Of a DNA stretch of 13,901 nucleotides, positions 1 through 5,348 are shown one piece after another; within the stretch, counting starts at the first letter, position 1, and every line of letters starts with the position of its first letter. A program made the position numbers and the translations under genes. The notes under the pieces are model-generated. The model did no database searches. It was not told the DNA's origin and worked only from the letters and a program-made list of their open reading frames with translations. The DNA comes from RGIG3009 sp964490085 (GTDB taxonomy: Bacteria > Bacillota > Clostridia > Oscillospirales > Acutalibacteraceae): assembly GCA_964490085.1 (NCBI GenBank), contig CAZBAO010000038.1:1-13901 (forward strand), written 5' to 3'.

Positions 1-2
1 AA

Positions 3-134
3 TACTGGTTGGAACTGTTTGTTAAATCCGACATTTTGAACCGAGATACAGCCGTTGATCTTTACAATCAATGCGGCACGATCCGTCGTATATTGATTGC
101 TTCCATCAACACCGCAAAGGAGAATAACAAATGA
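3..134 (+). CDS. Four-helix bundle protein (S23/IVP-type), 3' end only
   Basis: The frame is open from the left edge to TGA at 132-134, giving the last 43 residues of a protein whose start lies outside the window. The tail begins YWLELFVKSDILNRDTA and ends SINTAKENNK. It matches my memory of the C-terminal helix pair of the small four-helix-bundle family once called S23 ribosomal or 23S rRNA intervening-sequence proteins (TIGR02436 type): a YWLxL motif, a short turn, then a helix ending in TAKExNK. These proteins are about 120 residues long and lack a firm biochemical role; some are encoded in rRNA intervening sequences, many are chromosomal orphans. The stop overlaps the next start as ATGA (131-134), so the two genes are probably translationally coupled. 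The family call rests on a short fragment. Confidence 0.7.
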   Translation, partial: YWLELFVKSDILNRDTAVDLYNQCGTIRRILIASINTAKENNK

Positions 135-448
135 AAAAATTAGACAAAAAATTGCTTGTCGCTATAATAAGTATTTTAGTTTTCATTTTGTTTATTATAG
201 GTTTTTCTGTGCTTAGTTCTATGATTCAGAGTGGAGTAATTGAAAATATCGAGTTTCCCCAATCGGTGCAGGGAATATTGGCGTTTATAATGGTTTTTCC
301 GTTGTTGTTATCTTTGTTCTTTTTCGGGAAGTTTTTTGAAACAAAAGGGAATTATCCAACATCAAGGATTTTAAAATTCGTTTCAATAGCATTGTTTGTT
401 TTTTCTATATTTCAAGTTCTATTGTCGTTGTTTGGATTTTACAATTAG
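131..448 (+). CDS. Small AT-rich membrane protein of unknown function
   Basis: A 105-residue protein that I do not recognise. It begins with a basic stretch (MKKLDKK), followed by three hydrophobic segments at about residues 8-30, 47-67 and 79-103, so it is probably an integral membrane protein with the N-terminus inside. The connecting loops are short and no catalytic motif is visible. An AAAGGAG ribosome binding site (116-122) lies 8 bases before the ATG, inside the end of the upstream four-helix-bundle gene, and the ATGA overlap suggests coupled translation. The coding sequence is clearly more AT-rich than every later gene in the window (codons such as ATA, TTA, AAA and TTT dominate), which points to recent acquisition of this gene pair. 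A terminator hairpin follows at 501-524. Confidence 0.75.
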   Translation: MKKLDKKLLVAIISILVFILFIIGFSVLSSMIQSGVIENIEFPQSVQGILAFIMVFPLLLSLFFFGKFFETKGNYPTSRILKFVSIALFVFSIFQVLLSLFGFYN

Positions 449-500
449 CTTTTACGAGGGTTTGAACACATAGGTCAAAAGGATTCGAAAGGGCGTTAAG

Positions 501-525
501 AAAACGCCACGGTGTGGCGTTTTTA
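501..525. terminator. Intrinsic terminator, bidirectional form
   Basis: A perfect 10-bp stem (AAAACGCCAC at 501-510 with GTGGCGTTTT at 514-523) closes a 3-base GGT loop and runs into T residues on both strands. It lies 52 bases after the stop of the small membrane protein and probably ends that transcript. Confidence 0.8.
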
Positions 526-550
526 GCCCGTAGCGTTGCACCGCCCTTGC

Positions 551-573
551 GGGACGATGTGGGCATCGTCCCC
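551..573. repeat. GGGACGATG hairpin, possible dispersed repeat
   Basis: A perfect 9-bp inverted repeat (GGGACGATG 551-559, loop TGGG, CATCGTCCC 564-572) without a T tract, so it is not a typical terminator. It follows GTTGCACCGCCCTTGC and precedes CCTACTG. The form (hairpin of a GGG-ACGATG type followed by CCTAC) resembles short intergenic repeats I recall from gut Clostridia genomes, but only one copy is seen here, so repeat status is inference. Confidence 0.45.
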
Positions 574-639
574 TACTGTAACGATTCAAACGATCAGTGG
601 ATTTTGTTAATTTTTACATCTTTTTTCCGCTTTTAACAA

Positions 640-668
640 TTGACATTGTATATTTTCACTGATATACT
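640..668 (+). promoter_or_regulatory. Sigma-A promoter of the GPH symporter gene
   Basis: A perfect -35 TTGACA (640-645) and a -10 TATACT (663-668) are separated by 17 bases. Transcription would begin near 675, giving a leader of about 40 bases before the ATG at 714. Two inverted repeats overlap it and could be operator sites: TTGTTAA/TTAACAA (604-610, 633-639) and GTATAT/ATATAC (648-653, 662-667). Neither is strong enough to name a regulator. Confidence 0.85.
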
Positions 669-713
669 TGTGGTAAGGTGTAAGTTCTGAAAATAACTTT
701 TGGAGGGAATTTA

Positions 714-2129
714 ATGGCAACGCAAGTAAACACACAAGCGGAGACCACAGCACCTCGCAAATTCGGCATCCGCGACAGTCTGGCCTACGCGGCGGGCGAT
801 CTGGGCTGCAATATGAGCTTCGCGCTCAAGGGTACGATGTCCATCTTCTGGACTCAGTATATGGGCATGGATCTTTGGTATGCCCTGCTTCTCATCGTCG
901 TTCAGGTTTGGGACGCGATCAACGACCCGCTGATCGGCTCGATCATCGATGCGGACAGACGCACTTATAAGCGCAACAAATTCCTCGCGTATATCTGGGC
1001 GGGTTCGATCGGCTTGATCGTCGGCGGCGCCTGCTGCTTCCTGCCGTTCCCGAACGCTTCGACCTTGGCAAAGGCGATCATCTTCATCGCCGGCTACGTG
1101 GTATGGGACGCGTTCTACACGGTCGCTAACGTCCCCTACGGCTCGCTCCTGTCGCTGATCTCAAACGACGTCAAGGATCGCGCGTCCCTGTCGGCTTGGC
1201 GCTCCGTGGGTTCTATTTTCGGCAATATGCTCCCCATGGTCATACTCCCCTTCATCATTTACGATGAGAATGACAATCTGATCGGTGAGCGCGTATTCAT
1301 TGCGGCGCTCATCATGGGCGCCTTGGGATTTATCTGCTTCCAATTCATGATCCGCAACACCACCATCCGCGTGGACACGACGGCTGCACTTAACGAGGAA
1401 CAACCGAAATTCAACGTTTTCAAAGCCTTTGGTAACTTTATCAAGAACCGTCCCGCTGTCGGCGCGACCATTGCCGCCATGGGTATGTTCATCGGTATGC
1501 AGGGCGCGACCACCGCCGTTACCGTTATCTTCCAGTCTTACTATAACAACGTGAAGATCTCCGGTATCGTACAGCTCTTCTCCATGATCCCGATCGTCGC
1601 CTTTACCCCCTTGGCACGTAAAATGGTTGCCAAGTACGGCAAGAAAGAGCTTTCCACCTTCGGCTCCGTCTGCTCGGTGGTTGCGGCGCTCGGTCTGTTC
1701 ATCATCACGCCCGACAACACCGGTCTGGATCTGACGATCTATATCGTTTGCCAGCTCGTGTACAGCTTAGGCCTCGGCATCTACTCCACGGTCTCGTGGG
1801 CGATGATGGGCGACGCCATCGACTACAACGAATGGAAGACCGGCACCCGCGAGGAAGGCACCGTGTACTCCCTGCACTCCTTCTTCCGTAAGCTGGCGCA
1901 AGGCATCGGCCCCTCGCTGATCCTCATTATCATGGTTGCGCTCGGCTACGTAGGCGAAAACGAAGGCAATCAGCTGTGGGAGGTCGCGGTGAATATGCGT
2001 TACCTCGTCGCCGCTACCTTCCTGTTCTCCGCGCTGCTGCAATTCATCGGTTTGGCGCTTGTCTACAATCTGGATAAGAAAACACTCGCGCAGATGAATG
2101 CAGAGCTCGGCCGCGAAGCCGAAAACTAA
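714..2129 (+). CDS. GPH-family sugar/glycoside:cation symporter (MFS superfamily)
   Basis: A 471-residue inner-membrane transporter, close to the usual family length of 450-500. It carries the signatures of the glycoside-pentoside-hexuronide:cation symporters (the MelB, XynB and glucuronide carrier group): AAGDLGCN near residues 26-33 in the first helix, WDAINDPLIG at 66-75, VPYGSLLSLISND near 140-152, and DYNEWKTGTREEG at 370-382. Hydrophobic segments are consistent with 12 helices. It would bring a glycoside or sugar into the cytoplasm with Na+ or H+. The start is set by GGAGGG at 702-707, 7 bases before the ATG. It has its own promoter (640-668) and terminator (2142-2177), and the stand-alone GH2 gene follows 128 bases downstream, so a galactoside, xyloside or glucuronide is plausible. 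The substrate cannot be read from sequence. Confidence 0.93.
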   Translation: MATQVNTQAETTAPRKFGIRDSLAYAAGDLGCNMSFALKGTMSIFWTQYMGMDLWYALLLIVVQVWDAINDPLIGSIIDADRRTYKRNKFLAYIWAGSIGLIVGGACCFLPFPNASTLAKAIIFIAGYVVWDAFYTVANVPYGSLLSLISNDVKDRASLSAWRSVGSIFGNMLPMVILPFIIYDENDNLIGERVFIAALIMGALGFICFQFMIRNTTIRVDTTAALNEEQPKFNVFKAFGNFIKNRPAVGATIAAMGMFIGMQGATTAVTVIFQSYYNNVKISGIVQLFSMIPIVAFTPLARKMVAKYGKKELSTFGSVCSVVAALGLFIITPDNTGLDLTIYIVCQLVYSLGLGIYSTVSWAMMGDAIDYNEWKTGTREEGTVYSLHSFFRKLAQGIGPSLILIIMVALGYVGENEGNQLWEVAVNMRYLVAATFLFSALLQFIGLALVYNLDKKTLAQMNAELGREAEN

Positions 2130-2141
2130 GCATACGATTTC

Positions 2142-2178
2142 AAAATGTCCGACTGCGTGCAGCGGTCGGACATTTTTA
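2142..2178 (+). terminator. Intrinsic terminator of the GPH symporter gene
   Basis: AAAATGTCCGAC (2142-2153) pairs perfectly with GTCGGACATTTT (2165-2176), and TGC/GCG inside the loop can extend the stem. A T run follows. It begins 13 bases after the TAA stop and separates the symporter from the GH2 gene. Confidence 0.92.
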
Positions 2179-2193
2179 GAATTCAAAGTTTGT

Positions 2194-2224
2194 TTAACAC
2201 TTGCTTCATCCGACAGTGTATACT
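2194..2224 (+). promoter_or_regulatory. Promoter of the stand-alone GH2 gene
   Basis: The -10 TATACT lies at 2219-2224. The best -35 is TTAACA (2194-2199), five of six matches, but the spacer is 19 bases, so this is a weak or activator-helped promoter. The start of transcription near 2231 rules out any GH2 start codon upstream of it. Confidence 0.6.
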
Positions 2225-2228
2225 GTCG
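2211..2228. promoter_or_regulatory. Palindromic operator candidate over the GH2 -10 box
   Basis: CGACAGTGTATACTGTCG has perfect 7-bp arms (CGACAGT/ACTGTCG) around a 4-base centre and covers the -10 hexamer. A bound repressor here would block the promoter. No regulator gene is adjacent, so the cognate protein is unknown. Confidence 0.55.
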
Positions 2229-2257
2229 TTAATTTGGAACGTACGGAGGAAATCACA

Positions 2258-4513
2258 ATGAGAAGCATTGTCAACTTCAATGCCAAATGGGCATTTACCA
2301 AGCAGGCGGCCGAAGTGCCCGCCGCCCTGCCGCAGGATTGGGACCGGGTCGATCTTCCTCACTCCTGGAACGCCGTTGACGGTCAGGACGGCGGCGGCGA
2401 TTACCACCGCGGCACCTGCTACTATGCGAAAACCATCACGGTTGCCGATCTGCCCAAAGCGGATCGCTATTATTTAGAGTTTCGCGGCGCGAACTCCTCC
2501 GCTGACGTGTACGTCGGCGGCGAGAAGCTCGCTCATCACGACGGCGGCTATTCCACCTGGCGCGTGGACGTCACCGATCACGTCAAAGAGGATGCCCTGT
2601 TGGTCGTGGCGGTGGATAACGCCGCCAACGAAACGGTGTATCCGCAGATGGCGGACTTTACGTTCTACGGCGGCTTGTACCGCGACGTGAACCTCATCGC
2701 TGTCAGCGACTCTCATTTTGATCTCGACTATTACGGCGGCCCCGGCATCGCCGTGACCCCGAAGGTAGACGGCAAAAACGCCACCGTGAAAGTTGATACC
2801 TATCTAACGAATAAGAAAGACGGTCAGACCGTTCGTTACACGGTGTACGATGCCGATGAAAAGGAACTGGCGCAGGTGGAAACCGCCGAGACGACCGCCA
2901 CACTCACCATCGAGAACGTGCATCTGTGGCACGGCAGAAAAGACCCGTATCTGTACTGCTGCGAAGCGGAACTGATCGAAGACGGCGAGGTCATTGACAG
3001 CGTCTGCACGCGGTTCGGTTGCCGCACCTTTAAGATTGATCCCGACAATGGCTTTATCTTGAACGGTGAGGAATATCCGCTTCGCGGCGTGTCCCGTCAT
3101 CAAGACCGTTGGGGCGTGGGCAACGCGCTCACCCCTGAGCATCACAAAGAGGATATCGACCTCATTTGCGAGGTCGGTGCCACCACCATCCGTTTGGCGC
3201 ACTATCAGCACGACCAGGTCTTCTACGATCTGTGCGACGAGCGCGGCTTGGTCGTCTGGGCGGAGATCCCCTACATCTCCAAGCATATGCCCGGCGGCCG
3301 CGAGAACACCGTCTCGCAGATGAAGGAGCTCATCACGCAGAATTATAACCATCCGTCCATCGTCGTGTGGGGCTTGTCCAACGAGATCTCCATCGGCGGC
3401 AGTGACGAGGATCTGCTCGAAAATCACCGCATCTTAAACGATCTGTGCCACGACATGGATAAGACCAGACTTACCACCATCGCGGCGGTGTCCATGTGCA
3501 AGATGGACGATCCGTATTTACAGATTCCGGACGTGGTATCGTACAACCATTACTTCGGTTGGTACGGCGGTGACACCGACATGAACGGTCCGTGGTTTGA
3601 TAAGTTCCACGCGATGCACCCGACCATCCCGATCGGCTGCTCCGAGTACGGCTGTGAGGCGCTCAACTGGCATACCTCTGATCCGCGTCAGGGCGATTAT
3701 ACCGAGGAATATCAGGCATACTACCACGAAGAACTCATCAAGCAGTTGTTCTCCCGCAAGTATATGTGGGCAACGCACGTGTGGAACATGTTTGACTTCG
3801 GCGCGGATGCGCGTAACGAGGGCGGCGAAAACGGACAGAACCACAAGGGTCTGGTCACCTTCGACCGCAAGTATAAGAAGGATTCCTTCTATGCCTACAA
3901 GGCATGGTTGTCGGATGAGCCGTTCGTGCATCTGTGCGGCAAACGGTATATCGACCGCGTCGAGGACGTGACGAAGGTGACGGTATATTCCAATCTGCCC
4001 GAGGTCGAATTGTTTGCCAACGGCGAAAGTTTGGGTAAGAAAACGGCGGAGGATCATTTCTTCTACTTTGACGTGCCGAACGGCGGCGAAACAAAACTCG
4101 AAGCCGTGGCGGGCGACTGCAAGGATGAGAGCGTCATCCGCAAGGTGGATCAGTTCAACGAGGACTACCGTCTGCGCGAAGAGGGCGCGATCCTCAACTG
4201 GTTTGACATCACCGCTCCCGACGGCCGCCTGTCGCTCAACGATAAGATGAGCGACGTCATCTCCACCTTCCGCGGCAAGCTGCTGTTTGCCAAGCTGATG
4301 GGCAAGATGCTCGGCGGCGGTAAGAAGGGCGAAAAGAAAAAGGCAGCCGGCTTTGACGTTACCCCCGAAATGATGGCGATGATGGGCGGCTTCACGGTGC
4401 TCCGTCTTGTCACGATGGCGGGCGGTATGATGGACGTGAAATTCACCAAGGAACAGCTCTTAGACCTCAACAAAAAGCTCAACAAGATCCGCAAGCCGAA
4501 ACCGAAAAAGTAG
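2258..4513 (+). CDS. GH2 family glycosidase (beta-galactosidase or beta-glucuronidase type) with extra C-terminal helical domain
   Basis: A 751-residue cytoplasmic enzyme without a signal peptide, expected to hydrolyse a beta-glycoside by the retaining mechanism. Domains in order: N-terminal jelly-roll sugar-binding domain (about 1-150), Ig-like domain (about 155-258), TIM barrel (about 260-555), a second beta-rich domain (about 555-640) and an unusual Met/Lys-rich helical tail (about 650-751). The acid/base is Glu376 in GLSNEIS and the nucleophile Glu463 in CSEYGCE. Tyr432 and Tyr436 (NHYFGWY) and an NHK motif (528-530) align with active-site positions of E. coli GusA, but the residue aligned with GusA Arg562 is not conserved, so galactosidase or glucuronidase activity is undecided. 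The start at 2258 follows CGGAGGA (2244-2250); a longer in-frame start at 2201 would precede the transcription start. It follows the GPH symporter. Confidence 0.92.
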   Translation: MRSIVNFNAKWAFTKQAAEVPAALPQDWDRVDLPHSWNAVDGQDGGGDYHRGTCYYAKTITVADLPKADRYYLEFRGANSSADVYVGGEKLAHHDGGYSTWRVDVTDHVKEDALLVVAVDNAANETVYPQMADFTFYGGLYRDVNLIAVSDSHFDLDYYGGPGIAVTPKVDGKNATVKVDTYLTNKKDGQTVRYTVYDADEKELAQVETAETTATLTIENVHLWHGRKDPYLYCCEAELIEDGEVIDSVCTRFGCRTFKIDPDNGFILNGEEYPLRGVSRHQDRWGVGNALTPEHHKEDIDLICEVGATTIRLAHYQHDQVFYDLCDERGLVVWAEIPYISKHMPGGRENTVSQMKELITQNYNHPSIVVWGLSNEISIGGSDEDLLENHRILNDLCHDMDKTRLTTIAAVSMCKMDDPYLQIPDVVSYNHYFGWYGGDTDMNGPWFDKFHAMHPTIPIGCSEYGCEALNWHTSDPRQGDYTEEYQAYYHEELIKQLFSRKYMWATHVWNMFDFGADARNEGGENGQNHKGLVTFDRKYKKDSFYAYKAWLSDEPFVHLCGKRYIDRVEDVTKVTVYSNLPEVELFANGESLGKKTAEDHFFYFDVPNGGETKLEAVAGDCKDESVIRKVDQFNEDYRLREEGAILNWFDITAPDGRLSLNDKMSDVISTFRGKLLFAKLMGKMLGGGKKGEKKKAAGFDVTPEMMAMMGGFTVLRLVTMAGGMMDVKFTKEQLLDLNKKLNKIRKPKPKK

Positions 4514-4522
4514 ATCCTGTCG

Positions 4523-4561
4523 AAAAGAGCCGAGCGAATGGGCAGTGCTCGTAAAACAGTT
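4523..4561 (-). repeat. Outer inverted repeat, left copy
   Basis: Read on the minus strand it runs AACTGTTTTACGA, 12 variable bases, then CGCTCGGCTCTTTT. The two conserved blocks (13 and 14 bases) match the copy at 5233-5271 exactly and in order, with the same 12-base gap. In both copies a strong hairpin lies on the inner side (here 4566-4591). It begins 10 bases after the GH2 stop codon. It encloses the DUF559 unit; its function is unknown. Confidence 0.75.
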
Positions 4562-4565
4562 CCGG

Positions 4566-4600
4566 TCCCGGCAGGCGATCCTGCCGGGACTTCTTATATA
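4566..4600 (+). terminator. Terminator hairpin after the GH2 gene
   Basis: GTCCCGGCAGG (4566-4576) and CCTGCCGGGAC (4581-4591) form a perfect 11-bp stem with loop CGAT, followed by TTCTTATAT. It is the likely end of the GH2 transcript, although it lies inside the outer inverted repeat and may belong to that structure instead. Confidence 0.75.
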
Positions 4601-4676
4601 TTGCGGCCGCGTGATAAAATAGCTCAGATAGACCGATAAATCGCGATTTGTTGAAAGGATAAAGGGCGTGCTTCTA

Positions 4677-4692
4677 TACACCGTTCGGTGTA
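4677..4692. repeat. Short hairpin upstream of the DUF559 unit
   Basis: TACACCG (4677-4683) and CGGTGTA (4686-4692) are perfect arms around TT. Further downstream GGCTTGGC (4706-4713) can pair with GCC-AAAGCC (4719-4727) with one bulged base. Together with the repeat at 4722-4778 this makes a run of consecutive small hairpins at the left side of the DUF559 gene. No promoter for that gene could be picked out with confidence here. Confidence 0.4.
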
Positions 4693-4721
4693 GTGCGCAT
4701 TGTGCGGCTTGGCACCGCGCC

Positions 4722-4778
4722 AAAGCCTCCCTTGTGTAAAGGGAGGTGGCACGGCGAAGCCGTGACGGAGGGATTGTT
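4722..4778 (+). repeat. Inner structured repeat, left copy
   Basis: Two hairpins in tandem: CCTCCCTT (4726-4733) with AAGGGAGG (4739-4746), loop GTGTA; then CACGGC (4750-4755), loop GAA, GCCGTG (4759-4764). A tail GGAGGGATTGTT (4767-4778) follows and supplies the ribosome binding site of the DUF559 gene. The same layout is found in reverse orientation at 5122-5174. Confidence 0.85.
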
Positions 4779-5147
4779 ATGCAGAGAAAGCATAATAAGC
4801 AGTTGATTCCAATGGCAAAGCATCTGCGAAAAGAAATGACCAAAGAAGAGCGTCATCTATGGTATGACTTTCTGCGCTCCTATCCTGTCCGTTTTTCCAG
4901 ACAGAAAGTGTTGGGAAAATACATAGCGGACTTTTACAGTGCAGAAGCCAGACTGGTGATTGAGTTGGATGGTTCTCACCACTACGGGGATAGGAACATC
5001 GAAAAAGATGCAGACCGCACAGCTTTTCTGGAAGGTTATGGACTTACCGTTATTCGTATTCCCAACAACGAAGTCAGCCGAAATTTTCACGGTGTTTGTG
5101 AATATATCGATGCTGCGGTAAAACAATCCCTCAGTCAGCTTCGCTGA
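4779..5147 (+). CDS. DUF559 domain protein, Vsr-like endonuclease fold
   Basis: A 122-residue protein matching the DUF559 family of small putative nucleases related to very-short-patch-repair and other PD-(D/E)xK enzymes. Visible motifs: LRKEMTKEERHLWYDFLR (16-33), the PVRFSRQKVLGKYIADFY core (36-53) and IELDGSHHYG (61-70). Candidate metal-binding residues are Glu24, Asp51, Glu62 and Asp64. The later VIRIPNNEV (91-99) and NFHGVCEYID (102-111) blocks are also typical. Length is normal for the family. The start at 4779 follows GGAGGG (4767-4772) with a 6-base gap; an earlier in-frame ATG at 4746 has no such site. The ribosome binding site and the last codons (QSLSQLR, stop) lie inside the two flanking inverted repeats, so gene and repeats form one unit. 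DNA cleavage is predicted from the fold only and no substrate can be named. Confidence 0.88.
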   Translation: MQRKHNKQLIPMAKHLRKEMTKEERHLWYDFLRSYPVRFSRQKVLGKYIADFYSAEARLVIELDGSHHYGDRNIEKDADRTAFLEGYGLTVIRIPNNEVSRNFHGVCEYIDAAVKQSLSQLR

Positions 5148-5174
5148 CAGCTCCCTTTGCACAAGGGAGCCTTT
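5122..5174 (-). repeat. Inner structured repeat, right copy (inverted)
   Basis: On the plus strand: AACAATCCCTC, then GTCAGC-TTC-GCTGAC (5134-5148), then GCTCCCTT (5150-5157) with AAGGGAGC (5163-5170). It is the inverted counterpart of 4722-4778. The stems differ in sequence but stay fully paired (CACGGC/GCCGTG versus GTCAGC/GCTGAC; an outer C-G pair becomes G-C), which shows selection on structure. It contains the 3' end and stop codon of the DUF559 gene. Confidence 0.85.
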
Positions 5175-5196
5175 CTGAAACCGTTAATTATTGCAA

Positions 5197-5232
5197 AAAG
5201 CCGACCTGTGATGGAAACCACAGGTCGGCTTT
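5197..5232. terminator. 14-bp hairpin downstream of the DUF559 unit
   Basis: AAAGCCGACCTGTG (5197-5210) pairs perfectly with CACAGGTCGGCTTT (5219-5232). Preceding A residues give a T5 run on the minus strand, so it is a better terminator for leftward transcription; rightward it is followed by AACTGTTTT. It directly abuts the right copy of the outer inverted repeat. Confidence 0.6.
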
Positions 5233-5271
5233 AACTGTTTTACGAAGCCCCGTCTAACGCTCGGCTCTTTT
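5233..5271 (+). repeat. Outer inverted repeat, right copy
   Basis: AACTGTTTTACGA (5233-5245), 12 variable bases, then CGCTCGGCTCTTTT (5258-5271), continuing as seven T in total to 5274. It is the inverted partner of 4523-4561. The T run just upstream of the next promoter could also serve as a transcription stop, but the 12 variable bases give only a weak local stem. Confidence 0.75.
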
Positions 5272-5303
5272 TTTGTCAAACTATGGCATTTTGCGGTGAA
5301 ATA

Positions 5304-5312
5304 TGGTATACT
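5304..5312 (+). promoter_or_regulatory. Extended -10 promoter of the MFS-GH2 fusion gene
   Basis: TGGTATACT is an extended -10 element (TGn plus TATACT at 5307-5312). No good -35 lies at 17 bases, which fits an extended -10 promoter. GTAAA/TTTAC (5322-5326, 5329-5333) just downstream is a short inverted repeat that could be a regulatory site. Confidence 0.6.
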
Positions 5313-5348
5313 GGATAGGATGTAAATTTTTACAGAGGAGGTTCTCGC

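Larger units (their letters stand above)
4722..5174 (+). mobile_element. Candidate repeat-bounded DUF559 element (about 453 bp)
   Basis: A single gene sits exactly between two inverted copies of a 53-57 bp structured repeat. The left copy ends at the base before the ATG and provides its ribosome binding site; the right copy contains the last seven sense codons and the stop. Both repeats fold into two tandem hairpins with compensatory changes between copies, and the gene is more AT-rich than its neighbours. No target-site duplication was found. The arrangement recalls the REP/RAYT relation (nuclease plus hairpin repeats), but mobility is inference from structure only. Confidence 0.5.

Noticed and set aside
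2201..2257. Longer GH2 start at 2201
   Set aside because: It lies upstream of the -10 box and probable transcription start; the ATG at 2258 has a proper ribosome binding site.
2804..3427. A 207-codon minus-strand frame within the GH2 gene
   Set aside because: It is a shadow of a GC-rich coding region; the GH2 frame holds the conserved catalytic motifs.
4460..5162. Minus-strand open frames across the nested repeat region
   Set aside because: They translate through hairpin repeats and the DUF559 gene without a recognisable family; the inverted repeats alone explain the open frames.
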